From positions 1 through 64,000 of the forward strand of contig NZ_JQJJ01000008.1 of assembly GCF_000745475.1 (NCBI RefSeq): DNA of 64,000 nucleotides, given 5' to 3'. Shown here one piece after another: positions 56,347-64,000 of this stretch (its first letter is position 1; each line of letters begins with the position of its first letter). The notes below the pieces were generated by a model that worked only from the letters and a program-made list of their open reading frames with translations, searched no databases and was not told the origin of the DNA. The position numbers were made by a program, and so were the translations under genes. This stretch comes from Allobosea sp. UNC402CLCol. GTDB taxonomy: Bacteria; Pseudomonadota; Alphaproteobacteria; Rhizobiales; Beijerinckiaceae.

Positions 56347-57143
56347 CACCGATCGAGAAGATCGCCGGCTGGGTCACTGCCCTGCTCGCAACCGTCACGG
56401 TCGCCTTCCTCATGACTCCGCTGCTGGTGACCGTCGCGGTTTCCTTCGGGTCCACCGCGGTCTTCACCCTGCCCGCGCCGTCCTGGTCGCTGCGTTGGTA
56501 CGAGGCGCTGGCGCGTTCGCGCGATCTCTGGCCGGCGGTCTTCACCTCGCTGCAGATCGCCGCGCTATCGACCGCGATCGCGCTCGTGCTCGGCACGCTG
56601 TGCGCCATCGGCCTGTTGCGTGGCAATTTCCGCGGCCGCGAGGCGGTTGTCACCTTCCTCGTCTCGCCGCTGATGCTGCCCGGGCTGGTCATCGGCATCG
56701 CCATGCTGGAGAGCTTCCGTGCCGCCGGGTTGCGGGACGTCTGGGCGAGCCTGATCCTTGCCCATATCGTCATCACCCTGCCCTATGTGGTCCGAACCGT
56801 CTTCGCCTCGCTTTCGCTCTTCGACTTCACGCTGATCGACGCGGCGCGTACGCTCGGCCTGACCTATCCGAAGGCAATCCTGAAGGTGCTCGTGCCGTCT
56901 CTCGCGCCGGCTTTCCTGACATCGGGAATGTTCGCCTTTCTCGCCTCGATGGACAATTATCCGATCTCGATCTTCTTCACCGACGCTTGGACCAAGACCT
57001 TGCCGATTCAGATGCTGCAATATGTCGAGGAAAGCCCCGACCCCACCATCGCCGCGATTTCGACGCTGCTGATCCTGCTCTCCATCGCCGTGCTCGCGAT
57101 CGGCGATCGGCTCGTCGGCCTGCGCCGCATGGCGGATCTCTGA
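56343..57143 (+). CDS. ABC transporter permease (PotC type)
   Basis: 266 residues. It is hydrophobic throughout, with the EAA motif IDAARTLGLTYPKAILKVLVP. The ATG at 56343 overlaps the preceding stop (ATGA). It is the second permease of the heterodimer. The next gene starts 1 bp after its stop. Confidence 0.93.
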   Translation: MTPIEKIAGWVTALLATVTVAFLMTPLLVTVAVSFGSTAVFTLPAPSWSLRWYEALARSRDLWPAVFTSLQIAALSTAIALVLGTLCAIGLLRGNFRGREAVVTFLVSPLMLPGLVIGIAMLESFRAAGLRDVWASLILAHIVITLPYVVRTVFASLSLFDFTLIDAARTLGLTYPKAILKVLVPSLAPAFLTSGMFAFLASMDNYPISIFFTDAWTKTLPIQMLQYVEESPDPTIAAISTLLILLSIAVLAIGDRLVGLRRMADL

Positions 57144-57144
57144 C

Positions 57145-58071
57145 ATGCTGCCGGACACCACGACCGACCGTGACTTCCGCGGCTATGGCGGAAACGTTCC
57201 CGCCGTGCGCTGGCCGAACGATGCGCGTCTCGCCGTCAATCTCGTCATCAATGTCGAGGAGGGCGGCGAGCTCAGCATCGGCCAGGGCGACGAGAAGAAC
57301 GAGTCGATCTACGAGGTCGTCGAGGAGATTCCGGGCATCCGCGACCTGTGCATGGAGTCGCATTTCGAATACGGAACGCGCGCCGGCTGGCCGCGCATCC
57401 GGCAGCTGCTGCAGACCTATGGCGCGCACGGCACCGTCAACGCCATCGGCCGCTCGCTGATGATCTCGCCCTGGCTGGCGCAGCAGGCGGTCGCGGACGG
57501 CCATGAGATCGCCGCCCATGGCTGGCGCTGGGAGCGTCACGCCAACATGACGGTCGACGAGGAGCGGCTCGCCATCGCGCGCACCGTCGAGGCGATCACC
57601 CGTACTGCCGGTAGCCCGCCGCGCGGCTGGCACACGCGCTCGGCGACCTCGCCCAACACACGCCGCCTGCTCATCGAGCAAGGCGGCTTCTTCTACGATT
57701 CCAATGCCTATAACGACGACCTGCCCTATCTCGTCGATGTCGCAGGCCAAGACCATCTCATCCTGCCTTACTCCTTCGACACCAACGACATGCGCTTCAC
57801 CCGCGGCGGCGGCTTCGTCTTCGGCGACGATTTCGCCCGTTACTGCATCGACGCCTTCGACCGGCTCTATGCCGAAGGCGCGAGCGCGCCGCGCATGATG
57901 ACGGTGGGGCTGCATCTGCGCATCATCGGGAAGCCGGGCCGGATCGGCGGGCTGGAGCGGTTCCTGGCGCACGCCGCATCGAAACCGGGCGTCTGGTTCG
58001 CGCGCCGCGACGAGATCGCGCGGCATTGGCTGAACGCAATCGGGCGCGAGGATCTGCTCGCAGGTCGATGA
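57145..58071 (+). CDS. PuuE-like allantoinase (polysaccharide-deacetylase fold)
   Basis: 308 residues. The sequence RDFRGYGGNVPAVRWPNDARLAVNLV (partial text) and NVEEGGE, then ADGHEIAAHGWRWERHANM and PRGWHTRSATSPNTR, match PuuE, the allantoinase that converts allantoin to allantoate without the usual metal site. The first motif has Val-Glu-Glu instead of the NodB Asp pair, as in PuuE. It is cotranscribed with the importer, so it probably acts on the imported ureide. Confidence 0.88.
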   Translation: MLPDTTTDRDFRGYGGNVPAVRWPNDARLAVNLVINVEEGGELSIGQGDEKNESIYEVVEEIPGIRDLCMESHFEYGTRAGWPRIRQLLQTYGAHGTVNAIGRSLMISPWLAQQAVADGHEIAAHGWRWERHANMTVDEERLAIARTVEAITRTAGSPPRGWHTRSATSPNTRRLLIEQGGFFYDSNAYNDDLPYLVDVAGQDHLILPYSFDTNDMRFTRGGGFVFGDDFARYCIDAFDRLYAEGASAPRMMTVGLHLRIIGKPGRIGGLERFLAHAASKPGVWFARRDEIARHWLNAIGREDLLAGR

Positions 58072-58098
58072 GGCTTTCGCCGCAGAGCCCCGCGGCAG

Positions 58099-58132
58099 CC
58101 GTCATGGCCGGGGCGAGGCCCGGTCATGACGG
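58099..58132. repeat. Intergenic hairpin, copy 6
   Basis: CCGTCATGGCCGGG and CCCGGTCATGACGG form a 14-bp stem with one G-T pair around a 6-nt loop. It shares the CGTCAT...ATGACG ends of the other copies. It lies between the convergent PuuE-like and racemase genes and could terminate both. Confidence 0.7.
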
Positions 58133-58143
58133 GAAAAGACCCC

Positions 58144-58887
58144 TCACCTTCCCTCGATCCGCGCCGCCAGCGCCTCGGGCAAGCCCTCGGTGGGCTTCGG
58201 CGGCGGCCGACGGAAGGTGCCTGCCGTCGGCTTGCGCGGCTTCAGCGCGACCAGCGCTTCCGCCTGCTTCAGCGCGGCGCCCATCTGGTCGACGACGGGG
58301 ACGGGAATGCGGTCTGCGACCCTCGCCGCGAGGCCCGCCAGCGGCGCGCCGGCCAAGATGACGCAATCGGCCTCGTCCTCGGTGACCGCCCGCAGCGCAA
58401 GCTCGACGATCACCGCTTCCTTCTCCTCCTGCACGCCGGCAATGTCGGCGAAGCCCTCATCTAGCATCCGGATGCCGGCACAGCGGCCTTCCAACCCATG
58501 TATCGCGACGCATTCCCGATACCAGGGGCCGAGCGCGCGGGCGAAGGTGACGATGGCGAAGCGGCGCCCCAGCATGCAGGCGGTCAGCATGGCCGCCTCC
58601 GCCATGCCGACGACGGGCATGTCGAAGAGCTCCCGCGCGCCCATGAGGCCGGGATCGCCGAAGGCGGCGATGATGGCCGCGTCGACCTTGTGATGATGCT
58701 CGGCAAGCATCTCCAGAGCCACGGCCCCGCCGATCTGAGCCTCCGCCCGGCTCGCAATATAGGGCACCCCGCGTGGCGCCGTCAGCGGCACGATCTCGGT
58801 GCCCGGCGATGCCACCGCCGCGGCCGCGGTGACGAGACGTCCCGTGATCGCCTCGGTCGTGTTCGGGTTGAGGAGCAGGATCCGCAT
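58144..58887 (-). CDS. Asp/Glu/hydantoin racemase family protein (second)
   Basis: 247 residues. ILLLNPNTTEAITGRLV is the racemase start. The family's first Cys is replaced: the sequence is AIIAAFGDPGLMG, where the first racemase has ACYSD; the second position reads VILAGAPLAGLAA, with Ala rather than Cys. Catalysis by a two-cysteine mechanism is therefore doubtful; other aspartate-racemase-like members act as decarboxylases or isomerases. It is the last gene of the minus-strand operon that starts with the SIS gene. Confidence 0.8.
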   Translation of the reverse strand: MRILLLNPNTTEAITGRLVTAAAAVASPGTEIVPLTAPRGVPYIASRAEAQIGGAVALEMLAEHHHKVDAAIIAAFGDPGLMGARELFDMPVVGMAEAAMLTACMLGRRFAIVTFARALGPWYRECVAIHGLEGRCAGIRMLDEGFADIAGVQEEKEAVIVELALRAVTEDEADCVILAGAPLAGLAARVADRIPVPVVDQMGAALKQAEALVALKPRKPTAGTFRRPPPKPTEGLPEALAARIEGR

Positions 58888-58925
58888 GCCGGCCTCTTGC
58901 CGCCGTCGCGGCGTCTTGGCAAGCG

Positions 58926-59717
58926 CTAGGCGCCAGCGCGTGCCGCGTCCATGAACCGCCTCGCCCGATCGACGTCCCAACGCAGAATGTCGGTCGGCGC
59001 AGCATCCTTGCGCATCAGCGCCGTACTGACGACGACGCCGTCGCAAATGGAGAGCGCCTCGCGGACATTGCCCTCGGTGACGCTGCCCCCCAGCAGGATC
59101 GGCCGCTTGATTCCCGTCTCGCGCGCCTTGCGGATGCGAGCGAGCGAATCCGCCCAATCCGCGCCGGTGAGAATCAGCCCGTCGGCCCCGGTCTTCTGTG
59201 CCCATTCGGCCGCGAATTCCGCGGTCTCCGACGACATCGGCACCGCGGTCCGGTCGTGGACATCGGCGAGGATCGCGATGTCGTCACGCCCGAGCGCCGT
59301 CCGGAAGGCCAGGGCCTGCGCGCCCATGCCTGAGCGCAGCCCCTGCGCGGTCATGGCCTGCCCGACGAAGACCTTGAGGCGCACGAAATCGGCGCCCGCC
59401 GCATGCGCGATCGAGAGGGAAGCGACCGGATCATGCGCCTCGACGATGATGCCGAGGCCGAGGCCCGGCAACTCGGCCTTGAGGAGGCGGCCGAGCGCGG
59501 CCGTCATCGCCAGCGAGCTCGGCTGCATCGCACCTGCCTCCCGCGTCTGGTCCTGCAGTTTGACGTAAGGGATACCGGCCTGCGCGAAGACCCTGGCATT
59601 GGTCACGACATAGTCCTCCAGCCAGGCCATGCTCTTGTCGCGCAGCCTGCCAAAATCCGGCAGGTGCAGGGCGGCGATGACGAGGGGACGGGCGGAGAAG
59701 AGGCGCAGGCTGGTCAC
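58926..59717 (-). CDS. BtpA/SgcQ-family TIM-barrel protein
   Basis: 263 residues. TSLRLFSARPLVIAALHLPDFGR at the start (in pieces), IVEAHDPVASLSIAHAAGADFVRLKVFVG (parts) and PILLGGSVTEGNVREAL match the BtpA/SgcQ family. The family has no settled function; BtpA was linked to photosystem I in cyanobacteria, and SgcQ sits in a sugar operon. The start is a GTG (59715-59717); the reading to 59990 overlaps the kinase gene. It lies 13 bp after the kinase stop. Confidence 0.85.
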   Translation of the reverse strand: MTSLRLFSARPLVIAALHLPDFGRLRDKSMAWLEDYVVTNARVFAQAGIPYVKLQDQTREAGAMQPSSLAMTAALGRLLKAELPGLGLGIIVEAHDPVASLSIAHAAGADFVRLKVFVGQAMTAQGLRSGMGAQALAFRTALGRDDIAILADVHDRTAVPMSSETAEFAAEWAQKTGADGLILTGADWADSLARIRKARETGIKRPILLGGSVTEGNVREALSICDGVVVSTALMRKDAAPTDILRWDVDRARRFMDAARAGA

Positions 59718-59730
59718 GATCGGCGTCCGT

Positions 59731-60771
59731 TCAGGCTGAAAATGGGGAGCGGCCGAGGCGGCCGACAAGCGTATCGAGCTTCGCCCGACAGACGGCGTGA
59801 TCGACCGGCAGCGCGCCGTCGGCGCCGTGACGACTGACGATGAGCGAGGCGGAAACGGCTCCATGCGCAGCGGCGAGCACGGGATCGCCTGTCGCAACCA
59901 GCCCGGCAAGGAAGCCGCCACAGAAGGAATCGCCCGCGCCCGTAGGATCGATCGCATCGGTCGGCACGACCGGAACGGGCACCGCGGCACCGCGCGCCTT
60001 GTCCCAGACGAGACAGCCGCGCGGGCCGAGCTTCACGGCGACGGTGCCGCGGCATCGCGCAGCGAGCAGGGCCAGCGCCGTCTCGACGCCGGTCTGCGGG
60101 AGGATGGCCGCGAGTTCGATCTCGCTTGGCAGGAAAGCATCGACCTCGGCGAGGAAGGGCGAAAGCTCGTCGAACGTCAGCTCCGCCAGTTGCCAACCGG
60201 CATCGAGCGTCACGACCATGCCGCGACCGCTAAACAGGGGCAGGAGCTCGTTCAGCACCACCGGCCGCGCCGGCGCGCAATGCGCACCCCTTGCCCAGAG
60301 ATAGCTTTCCGGAACCTGCGCCGCGACCATCGGGTGAATGTCGCGGAACTGGGAATAGGAAATCTCGCCGGCGTCTCCACGCCTGCGCAGATGATCCTGC
60401 CAGGCGGCCACCTGTCCGGGGCTCAGCCGATCCGTCGGGAAACCGGCTTCCGCAAGCTCTTCCGGCCGGCTGGTCAGCCTCTCGCTCCGGTCCCCCCGCT
60501 CGTCATAAATGAACCAGTTGCCGCTGCGCAGGGCGGCCTCAGTCATCACGACGCCATCGAGCGCGATGCCGTTCTGGCGCAGCCTCGTCAGCGTCGCACG
60601 GGGATAGGTCGAGACGGCGACGCTGACGAGCCCGACCGCATCGACCCAGCAACGGGCGCCGACGGCGGAATAGGCACCGTTGCCGCCGACCTTGTCGAGC
60701 GCGACGGTGCCGTCCGCCGAGATCACATGGTCGACGGTCAGCCCGCCTGCGGTGACGAGCGTCGGTGTCAC
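59731..60771 (-). CDS. PfkB-family carbohydrate or nucleoside kinase
   Basis: 346 residues. The ribokinase-like signature DPTGAGDSFCGGFLAG with catalytic Asp is near residue 270, and the first PfkB box appears as KVGGNGAYSAVGAR near residue 28. It phosphorylates a sugar, sugar-amine or nucleoside. Its start overlaps the SIS gene stop by 4 bp. With the SIS protein it could phosphorylate and then cleave or isomerise an imported glycosylamine. Confidence 0.9.
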   Translation of the reverse strand: MTPTLVTAGGLTVDHVISADGTVALDKVGGNGAYSAVGARCWVDAVGLVSVAVSTYPRATLTRLRQNGIALDGVVMTEAALRSGNWFIYDERGDRSERLTSRPEELAEAGFPTDRLSPGQVAAWQDHLRRRGDAGEISYSQFRDIHPMVAAQVPESYLWARGAHCAPARPVVLNELLPLFSGRGMVVTLDAGWQLAELTFDELSPFLAEVDAFLPSEIELAAILPQTGVETALALLAARCRGTVAVKLGPRGCLVWDKARGAAVPVPVVPTDAIDPTGAGDSFCGGFLAGLVATGDPVLAAAHGAVSASLIVSRHGADGALPVDHAVCRAKLDTLVGRLGRSPFSA

Positions 60772-61901
60772 GCCGCCCGGCCACCGAGCAGCGGTGCCCC
60801 GAGACCGAGCGCATCGCGCGCCTTGGTCACGTGATAGCCGAAGAGATGCAGCGGCACGCTGTAGACGAGCGGTGCGAGCTCGTCACGCACCCGCGGCAGC
60901 TTCCAGACATGGTCCGCGATGCCGTCGAAGCCCGCCTCGCCTTCCGGCACGAGCACGATCGTGTAGCCACCCACCGCCTTCCCGACGATCGCAGTTTCCA
61001 GGGCGCGCTGGCGGCTGGCCTGATCGGGTGCGATCAGGAACAGCGGGTCGCCAGCCTTCTGGGTGCGGTAGTGATGATATTCCTCGAGCGGAAAGGCGAC
61101 CGCATGGATCGGCGCCAATTCCTTGAGCTTGGCCGCGCCGAAGGCTGCCGGCGCCAGATGCGGCCCTGCTCCCGCGAGCAGCACCATGTCGGCGCGCGCC
61201 AGCGTTTTGCCCAGCGCCGTCGCGCGGTCGTAGAAGCCGGTCGAAACTCGGTCCATCACCTCCGGCAGCGCAGCGAGGTCCGCCGCCAGGCCGACCGCCT
61301 TGCCCTCGCCGAGCCCGCGCGCCTTGGCGATTTCGAGCGCCAGCGACAGCATGAGCGCCATCGCCGCCGTGCTCGACTGCGTCGGCCAGCCCCCGCGCGT
61401 CGCCTGGATCAACAGGGCGGCGGGAAACTCCTTCGTCATCGCGGAGGCCGCCGTGTTCGTCAGCGCCACCGCATAGCCGCCCTTGGCAAGGGTCGCCCTG
61501 AGGCTGGCGCTCACCGGCGCCGTATTGCCGCTCGACGACAGGCCGATCACGAGCGTTCCGTCATCGATCATGTCGAGGCCGTATTGCTCGAGATCGAAGG
61601 CTTCATAGGGCTCGCAAACGACGCCGAGCAGGCGCTCGAACGCCAGCCGCACGCCGATGCCCGAAATCCAGGAATCGCCGCAGCCCACGATGACGACGCG
61701 GGAGAGCCTGCGGTCGGCGAGTTCGGCTGCGATATGCTGCACCGTCTCGCGCGTGGTTTCGAGCGTGCGGCGCATGGCATCCCCCTGCGCCATCATCTCG
61801 CTGCGGGTTAGTTCGACACGACGGAAGCGTTCCGGATCGCCCGGCGCGTCCGAGGACGATTCGCGCTTGATCGCTTTGTACTGCTGCATCAGATCGGCCA
61901 T
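60768..61901 (-). CDS. SIS-domain sugar-phosphate isomerase / deglycase-like protein
   Basis: 377 residues with two SIS domains: VVIVGCGDSWISGIGV near 60, LVIGLSSSGNTAPVSASLR near 105, and a C-terminal block ending PLVYSVPLHLFGYHVTKARD. It resembles GlmS isomerase domains and FrlB/AgaS-type enzymes, without a glutaminase domain. The ATG at 61901 is chosen. It is the first gene of the minus-strand operon with the kinase, BtpA-like and racemase-like genes, divergent from deoR. Confidence 0.88.
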   Translation of the reverse strand: MADLMQQYKAIKRESSSDAPGDPERFRRVELTRSEMMAQGDAMRRTLETTRETVQHIAAELADRRLSRVVIVGCGDSWISGIGVRLAFERLLGVVCEPYEAFDLEQYGLDMIDDGTLVIGLSSSGNTAPVSASLRATLAKGGYAVALTNTAASAMTKEFPAALLIQATRGGWPTQSSTAAMALMLSLALEIAKARGLGEGKAVGLAADLAALPEVMDRVSTGFYDRATALGKTLARADMVLLAGAGPHLAPAAFGAAKLKELAPIHAVAFPLEEYHHYRTQKAGDPLFLIAPDQASRQRALETAIVGKAVGGYTIVLVPEGEAGFDGIADHVWKLPRVRDELAPLVYSVPLHLFGYHVTKARDALGLGAPLLGGRAA

Positions 61902-61966
61902 GGTCGTCCGTCCCGTTGGAAGTGCCGGAAGCGGCACGCGGAGCCGCCTCCTCTCTCGAAAATTCG

Positions 61967-61985
61967 ACTTTCGATATTCTTCATT
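61967..61985. promoter_or_regulatory. Candidate DeoR operator, copy 1
   Basis: ACTTTCGATATTCTTCATT lies in the 117-bp region between the divergent SIS and deoR genes. It matches the site upstream of the ABC binding-protein gene (62871) in 16 of 19 positions. Further TTTCG/CGAAA words surround it, as is common for DeoR-family sites. Confidence 0.55.
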
Positions 61986-62018
61986 ATATCATCTAACGCA
62001 AGCGGAAACGAAAGGCAT

Positions 62019-62834
62019 ATGAGTCAGCACCCCTCGCCCGCAGAGTTGCCGCGGGGCAACTCCCTTCCGCGCCACGAGCGCATCATCGAAATGCTGGCCA
62101 CGCGCGGCACCATCGAGGTCTCGGCACTGGCGGAGGCGCTCGGCGTTTCGGCGGTGACCATTCGCGCCGACCTCGACGCCCTCGAAAAGCGGCGCCTGAT
62201 CCGGCGCATCCGCGGCGGCGCCATGGCGCTGCGACCGGCCCGCTTCGAGCGGCCTCTCGACCTGCCGAGCCAGAGCTTTTCCGAGGAAAAGCAGCGCATC
62301 GGCACACTTGCCGCCAGCATGGTCCGCGACGGCGAGACCATCATCCTGGATTCCGGCACCACCACGCTGGCGCTGGCGCACAACCTCCCCGAAACGTTGA
62401 CCGACGTGGTGGTCGTCACCAACGGCCTGGACATCGCGATCGCGCTGCGCGCCCATCCCGGCGTCACCGTCATCGTCACAGGCGGGCGGGTGAAGACAGG
62501 CGGACGCAACCTCGAAAGCTACAGCCTGATTTCCCCCTTCGGGACGACACTTCTGCGCGAAATCAATGCCGACACGGCCTTTCTATGCTGCGCCGGCATC
62601 GATGCAGAGCGCGGCTTCACCAATGGCAATTGGGACGAGGCCGAGGTGAAGAAGGCGATGATCGACGCCGCCAGGCGTGTCGTCATGGTCGCCGACCATG
62701 CCAAGATCGGCCATGTCGGCAGCGCCCGTATCGCCTCACTCGATGCCGTCGAGGTGCTGATCACGGACAATGGCGCCCCGGCGGCGGACCTGCAGAGACT
62801 CGAAGCGGCAGGCCTGCGCATTGCGGTGGCATGA
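62019..62834 (+). CDS. DeoR/GlpR-family transcriptional repressor
   Basis: 271 residues. The N-terminal HTH reads RHERIIEMLATRGTIEVSALAEAL (parts) and GVSAVTIRADLDALEKR. The C-terminal DeoR sensor domain, of ribose-5-phosphate isomerase-like fold, has ILDSGTTTLALAHNL and DEAEVKKAMIDAAR. Members sense phosphorylated sugars, which agrees with a kinase in the divergent operon. It probably represses that operon and the following ABC gene. AAAGG is just before the ATG. Confidence 0.93.
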   Translation: MSQHPSPAELPRGNSLPRHERIIEMLATRGTIEVSALAEALGVSAVTIRADLDALEKRRLIRRIRGGAMALRPARFERPLDLPSQSFSEEKQRIGTLAASMVRDGETIILDSGTTTLALAHNLPETLTDVVVVTNGLDIAIALRAHPGVTVIVTGGRVKTGGRNLESYSLISPFGTTLLREINADTAFLCCAGIDAERGFTNGNWDEAEVKKAMIDAARRVVMVADHAKIGHVGSARIASLDAVEVLITDNGAPAADLQRLEAAGLRIAVA

Positions 62835-62870
62835 CGGCGCGATTTTCAGCGCTGTCCGGCTAAGTTTTAA

Positions 62871-62889
62871 ACTTGCGATATCTTTCATT
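62871..62889. promoter_or_regulatory. Candidate DeoR operator, copy 2
   Basis: ACTTGCGATATCTTTCATT, 82 bp before the ABC binding-protein gene. It matches copy 1 in 16 of 19 positions. CTTTCATT is followed at 62900 by an inverted AGTGAAAG. Confidence 0.55.
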
Positions 62890-62970
62890 GAAGTACAAAG
62901 TGAAAGTACGCGGTCGCCATCCACCGTCGTCGTCGGCCGGAACGCCACGAGCCGCGCTCAGGAGGCTTGC

Positions 62971-64000
62971 ATGAAGACAGTGTCCAGACGCGATTTCCTC
63001 GCAGCCACCGCGACTGCCGGCGCGGTCATCGCCAGTCCCTCCGTGCTGCGGGCGCAGGCTCGTGAACTCGTCATGATCGGCTATGGCAGCGCACAGGACG
63101 AGCCGCTGAAGCGCGCCGGCGACATCCTCGGCAAGCGCCATCCCGGTGTCAGCCTTCGGATCATCGGCGGCCTTTCGGCCGAGGCCATCGCCCAGATCAA
63201 GGCCGCTCGCGGCGCCTCCCCTTACGATTTCGCCGTCATGGGTTCGCCCGCGATCATCAACGCCGTCGACGAAGGCGTGCTGGAGAAGGTCGACATCTCG
63301 AAGGTGCCGAACGCAGGCAAGCTCGACGAACGCTTCCCGCCCTATGCCTATGATTGGGGCGTGCCGGTGAGCTTCGCCGGCATCGGCATCGCCTACAACA
63401 AGCAAATGGTGGCGAACCCGCCGAAGACCTGGGCCGATCTCTGGAAGCCGGACTATGCCGGCAAGATCGGGCTGTGCCGTCCGCAATCCAATCTCGGCCT
63501 CGCCTGCATCTCGATCGGCGCCACCGCATTCGGCAAGCCGGACGCCGATACCGATTTCGGCCTCGCCAAATGGAAGGAACTGAAGCCGCTGGTCGGCCGC
63601 AATCCCAACCTCTTGCAGCAGATGCTGGAGCGCGGCGAGATCGGCCTGTGCCCGCTCTGGCACGACAATACCGGGATCGCGGTCTCCAGCGGCCTGCCGC
63701 TCGGCTATGCCAAGGTCACCAGCCCGGGCCCGCTCATGTTGCCGACGATGATCGTCAAGTTCGCGCGGACCGCCCATAGCGACCTCGTACATGAATTCGC
63801 GGACATCCTACTAGAGAAGGACAGCCAGGAGTTCGCATCGAAGCCGCCCTATTATTTCGGCACCGTAATCAAGGGCGTCATGCCGCCCGCGGGTGCCGCG
63901 GCCTATCTGCCTTCGACGCCGGAGGAGATCGCCTCCATGACCTCCGTGGATTGGCCGAAGGTCGCGCCGAACCGCGGCAAGATCGTCGAAGCCTTCGACC
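62971..64000 (+). CDS. ABC substrate-binding protein, spermidine/putrescine or Fe3+-like type (runs off the window end)
   Basis: 343 codons visible, open to the last base, so the C-terminus is outside. A twin-arginine signal (VSRRDFLAATATAGAV) is followed by RELVMIGYGSAQDEPLKRAG and FAGIGIAYNKQMVANPPKTWADLW, typical of this SBP class. GGAGG lies 7 nt before the ATG at 62971. It is the receptor of an importer whose ATPase and permease genes probably follow. The ligand is presumably the substrate of the SIS/PfkB enzymes; inferred from the shared operator. Confidence 0.9.
   Translation, partial: MKTVSRRDFLAATATAGAVIASPSVLRAQARELVMIGYGSAQDEPLKRAGDILGKRHPGVSLRIIGGLSAEAIAQIKAARGASPYDFAVMGSPAIINAVDEGVLEKVDISKVPNAGKLDERFPPYAYDWGVPVSFAGIGIAYNKQMVANPPKTWADLWKPDYAGKIGLCRPQSNLGLACISIGATAFGKPDADTDFGLAKWKELKPLVGRNPNLLQQMLERGEIGLCPLWHDNTGIAVSSGLPLGYAKVTSPGPLMLPTMIVKFARTAHSDLVHEFADILLEKDSQEFASKPPYYFGTVIKGVMPPAGAAAYLPSTPEEIASMTSVDWPKVAPNRGKIVEAFD

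Overview
The window is GC-rich bacterial DNA. Gene content (an Agrobacterium-like type VI secretion locus without tssJ, polyamine-type and polar amino-acid-type ABC importers, hydantoin and ureide catabolism, and alphaproteobacterial intergenic hairpins) points to Alphaproteobacteria, order Hyphomicrobiales/Rhizobiales. A Bosea-like genus is my best guess, but that is inference and not shown by the sequence alone.

Layout. 1-4435 is housekeeping: the 5' part of a tuf gene with its own promoter, a secreted DUF1444-like protein, pncB (NAD salvage) and glpD. 4551-35273 is a full type VI secretion (T6SS) locus. A minus-strand operon reads ompA-like, tssA, tssB, tssC, hcp, tssE, tssF, tssG, clpV. 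Divergent from it are vgrG, an unknown gene and tagH. A ridA gene and a PAAR spike gene lie on the minus strand, followed by plus-strand tssK, tssL, tssM, tagF, pppA, ppkA. The locus ends with three unusual minus-strand genes: a small unknown, a membrane lytic transglycosylase with an IS1595-type zinc-ribbon N-terminus, and a protein-lysine-methyltransferase-like enzyme. Next come a caspase-like protease fused to an outer-membrane beta-barrel, a gene-free stretch and tRNA-Gly(TCC).

38622-49627 is a nitrogen-compound uptake and hydantoin-degradation region: a polar amino-acid-type ABC importer with two paralogous binding proteins, a polysaccharide-deacetylase-fold hydrolase, a metal-dependent amidohydrolase, a LysR regulator, an M20 N-carbamoyl-amino-acid hydrolase, a hydantoin racemase and a hydantoinase. 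phhA (phenylalanine hydroxylase) follows. 50928-58071 holds a second hydantoinase with a GntR regulator, divergent from a PotDABC-like importer and a PuuE-like allantoinase. 58144-64000 holds a racemase, a BtpA/SgcQ-like protein, a PfkB kinase and a SIS-domain protein in one minus-strand operon, divergent from a DeoR regulator and a further ABC binding protein that runs off the window.

The points I rate highest are: (1) the transposase-zinc-ribbon/transglycosylase fusion and the caspase/beta-barrel fusion beside the T6SS; (2) a family of palindromic repeats present at all five convergent gene junctions in the window; (3) an 88-nt segment duplicated with exact internal spacing upstream of two transport genes; (4) candidate operators for the LysR, GntR and DeoR regulators; and (5) a contiguous hydantoinase/racemase/carbamoylase set. 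No gene is a clear T6SS toxin/immunity pair.
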